From Dolichospermum flos-aquae CCAP 1403/13F (lineage in GTDB: Bacteria; Cyanobacteriota; Cyanobacteriia; Cyanobacteriales; Nostocaceae): a stretch of 64,000 nt of DNA. Every line of letters starts with the position of its first letter. Position 1 is the stretch's first letter. A program made the position numbers and the translations under genes. The notes below the pieces were generated by a model. It was not told the origin of the DNA. It worked only from the letters and a program-made list of their open reading frames with translations, and did no database searches. The DNA lies in contig NZ_CP051206.1 of the NCBI RefSeq assembly GCF_012516395.1, forward strand, positions 186,001 through 250,000, in the 5' to 3' direction. Below, one piece after another: positions 16,953-24,609 of this stretch.

Positions 16953-17597
16953 ATGACTCAAACAACTTTTATTGAATCTTTATCAACAGACGAATGGTTT
17001 GTGGATAGTCCTGATCTACGTGAGTTTGTAGGTATTGCTAAAGAAATTATCTCTAGCACCACTCATAACCGCGCCCAAACCCTGAAAGCCCTAGAACCTG
17101 ACTTTGCAGCACTATTGAAAAAAGAGAATTGGTTGCCAAAACATTTTGCCCAGTCTAATCTGAGCAGTGGTTTAGGTAGTGGAATTGGACAATGGTTATT
17201 GTATCGTTCCCAAGATCGCACCCTCACTATCTTTAGTTTGGTAATTCCTCCCCATGAAACCACACCTGTCCACGATCATTTATCTTGGGGATTAGTGGGT
17301 TTATACCAAGGTAAACAGGAAGAAATAGTTTATCGGCGTGTAGATAGCGGTGAAATAGAAGGACAAGCCCAACTGGAAATTGTAGGAACATATCAAGTGA
17401 AAAAAGGTGATATTTACCATTTATTACCTCCAGACAATGATATTCACTCCGTCAAAGCCACTACAGTATTCTCTCCATCCATCTCAATTCATGTCATGGG
17501 CAATGATACTGGCAGTATTTGGCGACATCATTATCAGCCCGAAAACAATAGTGTGCGAGCTTTTCGCTCTGGATATTCTAATGTACTTGTAAAATAA
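16953..17597 (+). CDS. Cysteine dioxygenase-like cupin
   Basis: 214-aa cupin of the cysteine dioxygenase type I superfamily, which oxidises a thiol (cysteine, 3-mercaptopropionate or similar) to a sulfinate with O2 and Fe(II). The metal site is seen at PPHETTPVHDHLSWGLVGL (HxH) with the downstream strand KKGDIYHLLPPDNDIHSVK giving the third His. GAGGAAA precedes the ATG by seven bases. It starts 13 bases after a 59-aa gene and ends 13 bases before a class II aldolase gene, so all are one transcript. Which thiol it uses is not readable. Confidence 0.85.
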   Translation: MTQTTFIESLSTDEWFVDSPDLREFVGIAKEIISSTTHNRAQTLKALEPDFAALLKKENWLPKHFAQSNLSSGLGSGIGQWLLYRSQDRTLTIFSLVIPPHETTPVHDHLSWGLVGLYQGKQEEIVYRRVDSGEIEGQAQLEIVGTYQVKKGDIYHLLPPDNDIHSVKATTVFSPSISIHVMGNDTGSIWRHHYQPENNSVRAFRSGYSNVLVK

Positions 17598-17610
17598 GAA
17601 AGAAAAAATC

Positions 17611-18372
17611 ATGCCTAATTTTACTAGACCGCAACCCCCAGTCTTTCAAACAGTTGAAGAAGAACGACTCCACCGCAAACAACGCCTTGCGGCTGCATTT
17701 CGGCTATTTGGTCGTTTCGGCTTTAGTGAAGGAATAGCAGGCCACATTACCGCCCGTGATCCTGAGTTCACCGACCATTTTTGGGTGAATCCCTTGGGCA
17801 AATACTTTGGTCACATCCGTGTTTCTGACTTGCTTTTAGTCAATAGCGAAGGCGAAATTGTCAAAGGTGATGCTCCTGTCAATCGCGCGGCCTTTGCCAT
17901 TCATTCACAAGTTCATGAAGCCCGACCTGATATAGTTGCAGCCGCTCATGCTCATTCCCTGCATGGGAAAGCTTGGTCAAGTTTGGGTCGTCTGCTTGAT
18001 CCTCTAACTCAAGATGCTTGCATTTTCTATCAAGATCATGCTCTATTTAATGACTATAAAGGAGTGGTTTTAGATACTTCTGAGGGTAAAAGAATTGGCG
18101 AATCTTTGGGAGATAAAAAAGCTGTCATCCTGCGGAATCATGGCTTTTTGACAGTGGGACAGACGGTAGATGAGGCTGCTTTTTGGTATATTTCTTTTGA
18201 AAGATCCGCTCAAGCCCAACTCCTCGCAGAAGCAGCAGGTAAACCCATCTCCATAGACCATGAAACCGCAGCTTTTACCCATGGTCAAGTGGGAACACCT
18301 GCCGCTGGTTGGTTTAGCTTTCAACCACTTTATGACCGAATTTTGCGGGAAGAACCAGATTTCTTAGAGTAG
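17611..18372 (+). CDS. Class II aldolase/adducin-family protein
   Basis: 253-aa zinc-dependent aldolase/epimerase fold. The metal-binding block AAAHAHSLHGKAWSSLG contains the HxH pair, with a third His in VILRNHGFLTVG; the N-terminal LAAAFRLFGRFGFSEGIAGH and TARDP stretch is the phosphate or carboxylate-binding region of the family. Members cleave or epimerise sugar phosphates and also act on sulfo-sugar intermediates; some stand in cysteine or sulfonate clusters without known substrate. It is the third gene of the operon that begins at 16760, with 13-base gaps on both sides. Cytoplasmic. Confidence 0.88.
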   Translation: MPNFTRPQPPVFQTVEEERLHRKQRLAAAFRLFGRFGFSEGIAGHITARDPEFTDHFWVNPLGKYFGHIRVSDLLLVNSEGEIVKGDAPVNRAAFAIHSQVHEARPDIVAAAHAHSLHGKAWSSLGRLLDPLTQDACIFYQDHALFNDYKGVVLDTSEGKRIGESLGDKKAVILRNHGFLTVGQTVDEAAFWYISFERSAQAQLLAEAAGKPISIDHETAAFTHGQVGTPAAGWFSFQPLYDRILREEPDFLE

Positions 18373-18385
18373 TGAGAAAACCTCA

Positions 18386-19534
18386 ATGTCAAAATCACTT
18401 GTTTTAGAAACACCCTCAACTACAACAACATCTTTCTCCGATATTTTGGCGAAAGTTGATACTCTTGCGGCTGATTTTGCCACCCGTGCCTCCATCTACG
18501 ATCGCAATAGTTCCTTTCCCTTTGAAAACTTTGAGGCGCTGCACAAAGCACAATTATTGAGTCTAACTATACCAGTGGAGTTTGGTGGCTTGGCGGTAGG
18601 GTACACTACAGCCTGTCAAGTGATTGAAAAGATAGCCAGTGGAGATGCTTCTACTGCTTTGGTGCTGACAATGCACTACCTACAACACGCTAACGCTGCT
18701 AGACACCGACGCTGGCATTCCTCTATCTATGAAAGGCTGTGTCGAGAATCTGTGGAAGGTATAGCTTTGCTCAATGCTGCCCGTGTAGAGCCAGAATTAG
18801 GTACACCAGCCAGGGGAGGATTACCTGCAACCATCGCCAAACGGACATCCGATGGTTGGTCAATAACAGGTCATAAACAATACACTACTGGTAGCCCAAT
18901 TTTGCGTTACTTTGTAGTTTGGGCGCGGACAGATGATGAAGAAGCGCAAGTAGGGAGTTTTTTAGTACCCCGTTACATTCCAGGGGTGAAGATTGTGGAA
19001 ACTTGGGATCATTTGGGAATGAGAGCTACAGGCAGTCACGACCTGATTTTAGAGAATGTCTGCATTCCCCTAGAGTATGCCTTAGATGTGCATCCTGTCA
19101 AGGCTGAGTCAAAACCTGATCCCTTAATGCTGGCAGGTGGGAGTTTATTTTTAAGTGCTTTGTATCAAGGGGTATCAACAGCAGCACGGAATTGGTTAGT
19201 TAAATATTTGAATGAGCGCTCGCCTAGCAATCTAGGTACAAGTTTAGCAAGTTTACCACACTTTCAAGCATCTGTTGGTGAAATTGAAGCCTTACTATAT
19301 GCCAACCATCGCCTAATTTACAGTCTCACAAAAGACATTGATCAAGGTGAATATGACTCGAATATTAGTTTGCACGCACAAACAGTAAAATATTTGGCAA
19401 CAAGTAATGCCATTCGATCCGTAGAAATTGGTTTGCAACTGATTGGTAATCCAGGTTTATCTAAAAAAATCCGCTGGAAAGACATTATCGAGATGTTCTT
19501 TGTAGTCGGGTTCATACACCCCAAAATGATGTAG
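18386..19534 (+). CDS. Acyl-CoA dehydrogenase-like flavoprotein, SfnB/DszC type
   Basis: 382-aa flavoprotein with the acyl-CoA dehydrogenase fold. N-terminal helices (FPFENFEALHKAQLLSLTIP), the middle beta-domain (GWSITGHKQYTTGSPILRYF then VPRYIPGVKI) and the C-terminal helical bundle are present. The block DHLGMRATGSHDLILENV is typical. In sulfur clusters, members of this fold (SfnB, DszC) are FMNH2-dependent monooxygenases rather than dehydrogenases, and no catalytic Glu of true dehydrogenases is evident, so a monooxygenase role is inferred. It closes the 16760-19534 operon. The flavin reductase partner is not seen. Confidence 0.82.
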   Translation: MSKSLVLETPSTTTTSFSDILAKVDTLAADFATRASIYDRNSSFPFENFEALHKAQLLSLTIPVEFGGLAVGYTTACQVIEKIASGDASTALVLTMHYLQHANAARHRRWHSSIYERLCRESVEGIALLNAARVEPELGTPARGGLPATIAKRTSDGWSITGHKQYTTGSPILRYFVVWARTDDEEAQVGSFLVPRYIPGVKIVETWDHLGMRATGSHDLILENVCIPLEYALDVHPVKAESKPDPLMLAGGSLFLSALYQGVSTAARNWLVKYLNERSPSNLGTSLASLPHFQASVGEIEALLYANHRLIYSLTKDIDQGEYDSNISLHAQTVKYLATSNAIRSVEIGLQLIGNPGLSKKIRWKDIIEMFFVVGFIHPKMM

Positions 19535-19691
19535 TTTTCACGTCGTTGGGTAAGTCGGCATTAAGCCTTAAAAGTTAAAAATATCAAAAATAAACATTCT
19601 GGTAATTATTATTCCATCAATTAGATACCAAGATTCATAAGTTTTTAATTTAAGATTCACACAAAATAGGAAAATTGTTGGAGGTGATTTT

Positions 19692-19949
19692 ATGTTTGAT
19701 CAAATAGAAAGAGAATTACTAAATGGAGAGCCTTGGTTAATTGGGCATCATTCTCAACTACTACTTCCTTGCCAATTATTAGATGAAAAAGAACAGGAAA
19801 TAGTTGATATATGGGAATTACAGCCACAAGAATTACCTCATCGTGAGGGGGTTATAAAACGGAATTTTAACCTGTTTGGGTTTTTGGGCAAACTAAATTT
19901 CTTTTCTGTAAAAGCTATCGCTAACAAAACTAAGAAAAGATTGATTTGA
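19692..19949 (+). CDS. Hypothetical protein, 85 aa
   Basis: Not recognised. The start ATG 19692 has an excellent ribosome binding site (GGAGGTGA seven bases upstream), which is the main reason to accept it. The first half is acidic (IERELLNGEPWLIGHHSQLL, then LDEKEQEIVDIWELQPQEL), the second half basic and partly hydrophobic (NLFGFLGKLNFFSVKAIANK). No membrane protein or known motif is evident. It follows the acyl-CoA-dehydrogenase-like gene after 157 bases. Confidence 0.5.
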   Translation: MFDQIERELLNGEPWLIGHHSQLLLPCQLLDEKEQEIVDIWELQPQELPHREGVIKRNFNLFGFLGKLNFFSVKAIANKTKKRLI

Positions 19950-20142
19950 CTTTACTGCCTACCTAATGTAGAATATTTCTGGATACCTGAACCTCTTTCC
20001 ACCTCTTTATCTCCAAAAAAATGCGCGAACCGGGAGTAACCGCTTTTTCAAATAAAATTTTTTAGATCGCTCCGTTCCACTACGCTTTGAAGGGTAAAGA
20101 AAATAAGAGCAAAGAGCAAAAGTGCAAGAGTACAAAGGGCTA

Positions 20143-20430
20143 CTAAGTCCTCGCCGCACCACTACATACAACCCGAAAACCAACAGTGTAGTTGTAGTCA
20201 TCGAGGTCGTCGGTGTCGCGAGAAGCAGAACGGCAATTCCCAGGATTGTTGCTCCACGAACCACCAAGCAGTATCTTAATATTACCGCTTTGACTTGTCC
20301 AAACACTGTCATCTTTAGGCGCATCTATATAATTATTATGCCAATCGTCTTGACACCATTCCCAAATATTCCCGTGCATATCGTATAAACCAAAAGCATT
20401 AGGAGGAAAACTACCTACATCTGTAAATAT
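20143..20430 (-). pseudogene. C-terminal remnant of a formylglycine-generating-enzyme family protein
   Basis: The minus strand gives about 95 residues: TDVGSFPPNAFGLYDMHGN, IWEWCQDDW, then LLGGSWSNNPGNCRSASRD and YTVGFRVV. This is the conserved C-terminal third of SUMF1/EgtB-type FGE-sulfatase domains (about 250-300 aa normally). The similarity stops abruptly at about 20430, where an IS200/IS605-like end begins, so the front of the gene was lost with that insertion or a later deletion. There is no credible start codon (first candidate is TTG). Confidence 0.8.
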
Positions 20431-20560
20431 CAAGAACCGTGGGACACACGGTCTTAAAGCTCAATCAATGTCCGGATTAGGAGTCGTTGAGAAGCCCACA
20501 CTCACCTGTTCGCGCAAGCGTGCCGCAAGGCATAAGTGAGTATGTGAAATATGTCACCAT
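20431..20560 (+). mobile_element. Solo right-end remnant resembling IS200/IS605 (TnpB-type) element
   Basis: About 130 bases without a gene: a hairpin ACCGTG...CACGGT (20436-20452), then CTTAAAGCTC, GGAGTCGTTGAGAAGCC and the arms CTCAC (20501-20505) and GTGAG (20536-20540) enclosing a TTCGCGCAAGCGTGCCGCAA palindromic insert. From memory this order resembles the 3' end of cyanobacterial tnpB elements, the part that also forms the guide (omega) RNA. No tnpB reading frame remains. It separates two truncated genes. The assignment is by resemblance and needs a covariance or BLAST check. Confidence 0.4.
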
Positions 20561-20572
20561 AAGTCATGATAT

Positions 20573-21823
20573 TTACACTGTTTGTAGTTGTTTGTGAAAT
20601 AGTTCTTTAACTTTGAGCCAAGCATCAGCAGCAGCTTCGGCGTTGTAACTAGCTCGATGGTTGCAGAAAAATCCGTGTTCAGCAGGATAGCGAAAAACTT
20701 GGTGAGGAATGTTGTGTTTTTGTAACTCTGCTTCAACTTGTTCTGTTTGTTCTGGAGGAATGCCTTGATCTTCAGTCCCAAAAAAGGCGTAAAGAGTCCC
20801 TTTGATATCTGGGGTATGAGTAATTGTCGGTTCACCACCACCGGGAGTAGAGTTAGGAATACCGCCACCGTAGAAAGAGGCTGTAGCTTTAATTTCTGGG
20901 AGAGTGGCTGCTAAATAAACAATGTGTCCACCAAAGCAAAAACCAATAGATGCGATAGCTTCGCTCGCCGCAGGCATCGCATCAGCATTAACGTTAGGCA
21001 GGGTTTTTAGATAAGCAATTGTGGACTGAATATCGCTTAATATTTCCTCGGCTTTGGTCTGTTCTTTGTATTGTCTGCCTAATTGAATATCTTCAGGGGT
21101 GTATTTAGCCTCAAAACCGGGCGCTTGGCGTTGGAAGATAGCAGGAGCGATCGCAACATATCCTTGTTGTGCTAATCTCTCTGTTACTTCCCGAATATGA
21201 ATATTCACCCCGAAAATTTCCTGTACCACAATCACAGCCGGAAATTTCCCGGCATTCTCTGGACGTTTACCCACCTGAATCGCTGCCCACAAGGCTGCTC
21301 CAGAAGAAATGCCCGATAGTAATCCTTCTTCTGTAGCTAAACAGCGACTGAAGGCGATCGCATCTTCATCGGTGACAGAAATCACTTCATCAATCAGTTC
21401 CAAGCGCAGCACTTTGGGAATAAACCCAGCGCCTATCCCTTGAACTTGATGCCCCCCTGGCGAACCACCAGTCAAGACATGACTAGCGGACGGTTCGACA
21501 GCAATAGCTTGAAAACTGGGTTTACGGGGCTTGATGACTTCTGCTATCCCGGTAATTGTGCCTCCAGTACCAACACCAGACACCACAATGTCAATTTCTC
21601 CATCGGTATCTGCCCAAAGTTCCTCGGCTGTTGTCTCTCGGTGAATTTTCGGATTGGCAGGATTAACGAATTGTTGGGGGATAAAGGCATGGGGGAGGGA
21701 GGCAACAATTTCTTCTGCCCGTCGGATAGCTCCTATCATCCCTTCAATACCCGGAGTTAGTTCCAACTGTGCGCCGTAGGCTTTGAGCATCGCTCGCCGT
21801 TCTAAGCTCATAGTATCTGGCAT
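20573..21823 (-). CDS. Fusion: headless cysteine synthase joined in frame to dienelactone hydrolase
   Basis: 416-aa frame made of two known proteins. Residues 1-196 match the latter two thirds of cysteine synthase [48 protein letters not shown] and [17 protein letters not shown]. The usual first 110 residues, with the PLP-binding lysine, are absent, so the synthase part cannot be catalytic. From [20 protein letters not shown] onward it is a dienelactone hydrolase with nucleophile Cys in IGFCFGGH, Asp in [10 protein letters not shown] and His in YPAEHGFFC; only about 20-30 residues of its normal N-terminus are missing. A 29-base palindromic element inside adds residues near [12 protein letters not shown]. 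Whether it is expressed is unknown; the hydrolase half could be active. Confidence 0.8.
   Translation of the reverse strand: MPDTMSLERRAMLKAYGAQLELTPGIEGMIGAIRRAEEIVASLPHAFIPQQFVNPANPKIHRETTAEELWADTDGEIDIVVSGVGTGGTITGIAEVIKPRKPSFQAIAVEPSASHVLTGGSPGGHQVQGIGAGFIPKVLRLELIDEVISVTDEDAIAFSRCLATEEGLLSGISSGAALWAAIQVGKRPENAGKFPAVIVVQEIFGVNIHIREVTERLAQQGYVAIAPAIFQRQAPGFEAKYTPEDIQLGRQYKEQTKAEEILSDIQSTIAYLKTLPNVNADAMPAASEAIASIGFCFGGHIVYLAATLPEIKATASFYGGGIPNSTPGGGEPTITHTPDIKGTLYAFFGTEDQGIPPEQTEQVEAELQKHNIPHQVFRYPAEHGFFCNHRASYNAEAAADAWLKVKELFHKQLQTV
20952..20980. repeat. Palindromic element in frame within the hydrolase coding region
   Basis: GCGATAGCTTCGCTCGCCGC to ATCGC, 29 bases with GCGAT/ATCGC ends. 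On the coding strand it encodes MPAASEAIA just before the nucleophile motif IGFCFGGH and keeps the frame. It differs by three bases from the element at 6541-6569. Confidence 0.8.
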
Positions 21824-21898
21824 GGTGAGAATTAGAGAACTCCACAGAATGATTGATCCTATAATGAGAGAAGATAATTTCAGTGTGCAGCTAACCTA

Positions 21899-22384
21899 AT
21901 GCGTCCAAAATCTATCATTGAACTAACGGAGAACCTAAAATATCTGTACATAAGAACAGCCAAAAAACTCAAGGGAAGCGATCGAAGACAATTCATGGCA
22001 GAAGTAGTTAAAGGATTGGGAATAGGTGGACAGACTTTAGTAGAACGAGAGTTAGGATGGAATAGACGTACCATCAGGAAAGGGATGCAGGAATTGGAGA
22101 GTGGTCAGCCGATAATTGATGGTTTTGACCGGAGTGGACGTAAGGGGGTAGAAACAAAATTACCAAACTTATTATTGGATATGAAATCCTTTGTTATGGT
22201 AGGCGATAGCGAAGCGCTGCTGCAAGCAGATCGCTCTCATGATATCATCGGAGCTAAGAAAAACAATATTGCTTCAATTGGTGTAACTTATGGCTATGGA
22301 ACTAGGGAAGAATTGGAAATTCACAAAGCTGATTTAATTGCTGATTATCCAGATGAAATTCCTACATTGCTGCCTTTGATTTGA
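21899..22384 (+). pseudogene. Chimera: ISAzo13-type transposase N-terminus joined to HAD phosphatase C-terminus
   Basis: A 161-codon frame of mixed origin. Residues 1-97 (for example LGIGGQTLVERELGWNRRTI, GQPIIDGFDRSGRKG, then LPNLLLD) match the N-terminal helix-turn-helix part of ISAzo13-family transposases. From about residue 99 the frame reads FVMVGD, then eight residues from a palindromic element, then RSHDIIGAKKNNIASIGVTY and GYGTREELE, the C-terminal motif and tail of a Gph-like HAD phosphatase. The element sits within the MVGDRxHD catalytic motif. No DDE residues and no HAD nucleophile remain, so it encodes neither enzyme. A second copy of the HAD part lies at 23174-23362. Confidence 0.75.
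22203..22234. repeat. Palindromic element splitting a HAD motif
   Basis: GCGATAGCGAAGCGCTGCTG to AGATCGC, 32 bases. Taking out 24 bases restores MVGDRSHDIIGA, so the insertion point and the duplicated GAT are visible. Close copies: 36769-36802 and 43760-43792. Confidence 0.8.
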
Positions 22385-22451
22385 TCGCTCAACTCTGATC
22401 ATTATTAAAAGCGATACTTACAGAAGATTATGCTATGGCTAATAAACATCA

Positions 22452-22766
22452 TTATGACTCTTCACTTAAATAAGATTGGCGACTATGACGAACATGAAGA
22501 ATGGCGATAACATCTTCTTCGACTACAAACAAAACTCGATATTTTCTTTGTTTTCCAATCCAGAGTTGACGAACTTCACCACCAATTACTTTTGCTTCTG
22601 GTGCTATCATACAGCGATTAGGAAATTTTTGTAATGATGCTATAGCATCTTCAAGTTCATAGTACCAATTGTTTGCTACTTCAGGACTCAGATTATCGCA
22701 CGTCCAACGATAAGCAGTTTCGATTTCTTGAAAAGCTGTAGGTTGAATAATAACTTGGTAATTCAT
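22452..22766 (-). CDS. RelE/ParE-family toxin
   Basis: 104-aa toxin of the type II RelE/ParE superfamily. The pattern is complete: YQVIIQPTAFQEIETAYRW, then the helix NNWYYELEDAIASLQKFPNR, the beta region VIGGEVRQLWIGKQRKYRVLF and the end ILHVRHSRQSYL. RelE members cut mRNA at the ribosome and ParE members inhibit gyrase; which applies is not clear. Its start overlaps the antitoxin stop by four bases, the standard arrangement, so toxin is made after antitoxin from the same transcript. Likely a stabilising module in the scar zone. Confidence 0.85.
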   Translation of the reverse strand: MNYQVIIQPTAFQEIETAYRWTCDNLSPEVANNWYYELEDAIASLQKFPNRCMIAPEAKVIGGEVRQLWIGKQRKYRVLFVVEEDVIAILHVRHSRQSYLSEES

Positions 22767-23029
22767 GAGCGAGGAGGAATATTAAATTTGTTTTTTAGGG
22801 TTGCTAATGCTTGATCTGCTGGTATTCCTTCACCTTGCTTAAATTCATCTAGTCCTTTACGAATACCTACTATTGTTTCTAAGTAATCAATTCGTTCTAA
22901 GAGTTCTTGATATGTACTTAGAGGCTGTTTTTGGGTTGTTTTCAGTGATTGTAAAAAACTCAGCAGATCCTCTAGGAGTTCGTTGGGGGTGTTGTCAATT
23001 TCTTGTAAGAGTAACTCTTTGATAGTCAT
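22763..23029 (-). CDS. Antitoxin partner of the RelE/ParE toxin
   Basis: 88-aa protein upstream of and overlapping the toxin gene by four bases. It has an N-terminal helix MTIKELLLQEIDNTPNELLE and FLQSL, a linker, and a second helical segment YLETIVGIRKGLDEFKQGEG ending PADQALATLKNKFNIPP, a shape common in cyanobacterial ParD-like or addiction antitoxins. It should bind and neutralise the toxin and repress their promoter, which would lie in 23030-23126. Confidence 0.75.
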   Translation of the reverse strand: MTIKELLLQEIDNTPNELLEDLLSFLQSLKTTQKQPLSTYQELLERIDYLETIVGIRKGLDEFKQGEGIPADQALATLKNKFNIPPRS

Positions 23030-23126
23030 TACAGTTAACTGTGAAGATTGATGTTTCTATTATAGTGATATCTTTGCTGTGATCGTGTAAGGAATATGGT
23101 AAGCGTTCGATAACTGTGTAGAAAGT

Positions 23127-23179
23127 GCGATCGCGAAGCGCTCCGTAGGAATCTCGAAACGCTCCTGTAAGCAGATCGC
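23127..23179. repeat. Longer relative of the palindromic element, nested
   Basis: Begins GCGATCGCGAAGCGCTCCGT and ends GTAAGCAGATCGC. It looks like the element at 22203 interrupted by a second piece (AGGAATCTCGAAACGCTCCT), suggesting insertion of one repeat into another. It directly precedes the second HAD remnant. Confidence 0.65.
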
Positions 23180-23362
23180 TCTCATGATATCATTGGGGCT
23201 AATGGGGCTAAGAAAAATAATATTGCTTCAATTGGTGTGACTTATGGCTATGGAAGTAAGGAAGAGTTGGAAACTCACAAGGCTGATTTAATTGCTGATT
23301 GTCCAAAGGAAATTCCTACATTACTACCTTTGATTTGGTCAAAAAATTTGCTATACTGCTGA
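23174..23362 (+). pseudogene. Second HAD phosphatase C-terminal remnant
   Basis: The plus strand reads DRSHDIIGANGAKKNNIASI, then GVTYGYGSKEELETHKADLI and ends PTLLPLIWSKNLLYC before a stop at 23362. It is nearly the same as the HAD part of the chimera at 22232-22384, with an extra NGA from a duplicated GGGGCTAAT. No upstream HAD sequence precedes it, only the palindromic element, so the duplication unit began at the element. Confidence 0.75.
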
Positions 23363-23486
23363 AAATCATCTTTTTTAAGAAAACCATTTGCTGCTTTAAG
23401 TGATCACTAAATGATCAACTTTTGTATAAAGTGTTACAATTTAACGTGATAAACCAAAATGCTAATATTTTATGATTGGTGAATTT

Positions 23487-23777
23487 ATGAGTGATATTCC
23501 CTACAAGTCAAGTAATCTTATCGGGATAGAAAAAAAGTTTCAACCTTATTTTGATAAATTAGTATCTGAATTTGGCAATGATTGCGACATTTTTATTAGA
23601 AAATATGACTATAGAAGAATGATGGCAGCAGGAATAGTTAACCGTTATTCCAACGTAGCTATAACTATTCACTTTATAAAAGGTAATATTCCTCTTGGAG
23701 ATCCATTAAATACAAACTTGCTTAATAAAGTAAAAAACCATTTGATTTCCTTAAATCCAGAAGATTTGATACTTTAA
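23487..23777 (+). CDS. Hypothetical protein, 96 aa
   Basis: Not recognised. ATG 23487 is preferred over 23472 because GGTGA precedes it. The protein begins MSDIPYKSSNLIGIEKKFQP and has an amphipathic helix YFDKLVSEFGND, the beta-rich middle IFIRKYDYRRMMAAGIVN and a C-terminal helix LLNKVKNHLISLNPED. No membrane segment. It is followed 65 bases later by another unrecognised gene on the same strand; they may form a pair, like other two-gene modules in this toxin-antitoxin-rich stretch (inference). Confidence 0.5.
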   Translation: MSDIPYKSSNLIGIEKKFQPYFDKLVSEFGNDCDIFIRKYDYRRMMAAGIVNRYSNVAITIHFIKGNIPLGDPLNTNLLNKVKNHLISLNPEDLIL

Positions 23778-23842
23778 GCAAGCAGGGTGCGTTAAAACTA
23801 CAAATTTTTACTCCAAATAATTCAGTAACCAAGGAAAAGATT

Positions 23843-24211
23843 ATGAGAATTGGCGGAAAAATATCAGAAAACTCTGAAAAAAAACCTCCTAGAATATACA
23901 CCGCGCAAGAGTTTAATGCACAAGTAGACAATGATATTAAAGAGTTTCTTGCTAATCTTGAATACTGGAATTATTTACCAAAGTTAAATGTAATGCGTCA
24001 TAAAAAACATAATTATGATGTTGACTTCGATCAAATTATTGATGATTCTAGTTTATGTAATTGGATTATGCACATATATAACAAGCCCTGGATGGAAGAA
24101 CCTGCTGTTCTGGAGTTTCTTGATTTTGCATCAATTTACCGAGACAGCTATGAACGAAATTATCAATCAGAAAATGTTAAAAAGTATTTGTCAAATGATG
24201 ATGAACTTTAA
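23843..24211 (+). CDS. Hypothetical protein, 122 aa
   Basis: Not recognised. AAGGAAAA lies five bases before ATG 23843. The sequence is acidic and rich in aromatic residues: YTAQEFNAQVDNDIKEFLAN, LEYWNYLPKLNVMRHKKHNY, then DDSSLCNWIMHIYNKPWMEE. No signal peptide or membrane segment. The stop runs four bases into the convergent VapC-like gene. Position next to another orphan gene and two toxin-antitoxin pairs suggests accessory DNA. Confidence 0.5.
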   Translation: MRIGGKISENSEKKPPRIYTAQEFNAQVDNDIKEFLANLEYWNYLPKLNVMRHKKHNYDVDFDQIIDDSSLCNWIMHIYNKPWMEEPAVLEFLDFASIYRDSYERNYQSENVKKYLSNDDEL

Positions 24212-24609
24212 CGAATCAAAGTAATAGTAATTCCCAGAGATAAACTAGTCCAGACTTTATCTGCTGTTAATACAGGCAAATTCAATCGTTTACCTAAAGC
24301 AAGACAAGCACGATCTCCTAATGATAATCCTGCACTTTTAGTTAAAGGTCGAAATTTAGCTATAGTTATAGCATCTTCCTCATTGCAAGCAATAATTTCT
24401 AGACTATTTTCTAATAATCCTTCATCTCTCAATCGTTTAATAATTTCGTCTGGTGATTCTCCTAAATCAACAACTTTTGATAATACCTCTACCCAATTAA
24501 TAATACTGATATAGCATCCATCAATCAACGCATTTTCTACAATTTCTGCTCCTGGTTCATCTCTAAGATAAGCTAAAAAGGCAGAAGCATCTAACACAGA
24601 TTTATTCAC
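24208..24609 (-). CDS. PIN-domain toxin, VapC-like
   Basis: 133-aa PIN-domain ribonuclease toxin. Acidic metal-binding residues are seen in SVLDASAFLAYLRDEPGAE (first Asp and a following Glu), in SLGDRACLALGKRLNLPVLT (GDR motif) and in TADKVW. VapC toxins cut initiator tRNA or rRNA. It overlaps the upstream AbrB-like antitoxin gene by eight bases. Length is normal and no active-site residue appears missing, so it is probably functional. Confidence 0.85.
   Translation of the reverse strand: MNKSVLDASAFLAYLRDEPGAEIVENALIDGCYISIINWVEVLSKVVDLGESPDEIIKRLRDEGLLENSLEIIACNEEDAITIAKFRPLTKSAGLSLGDRACLALGKRLNLPVLTADKVWTSLSLGITITLIR

Noticed and set aside
20007-20324. 105-codon minus-strand reading frame
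   Set aside because: Overlaps the FGE remnant in another frame; the 20143-20430 frame carries the family motifs.
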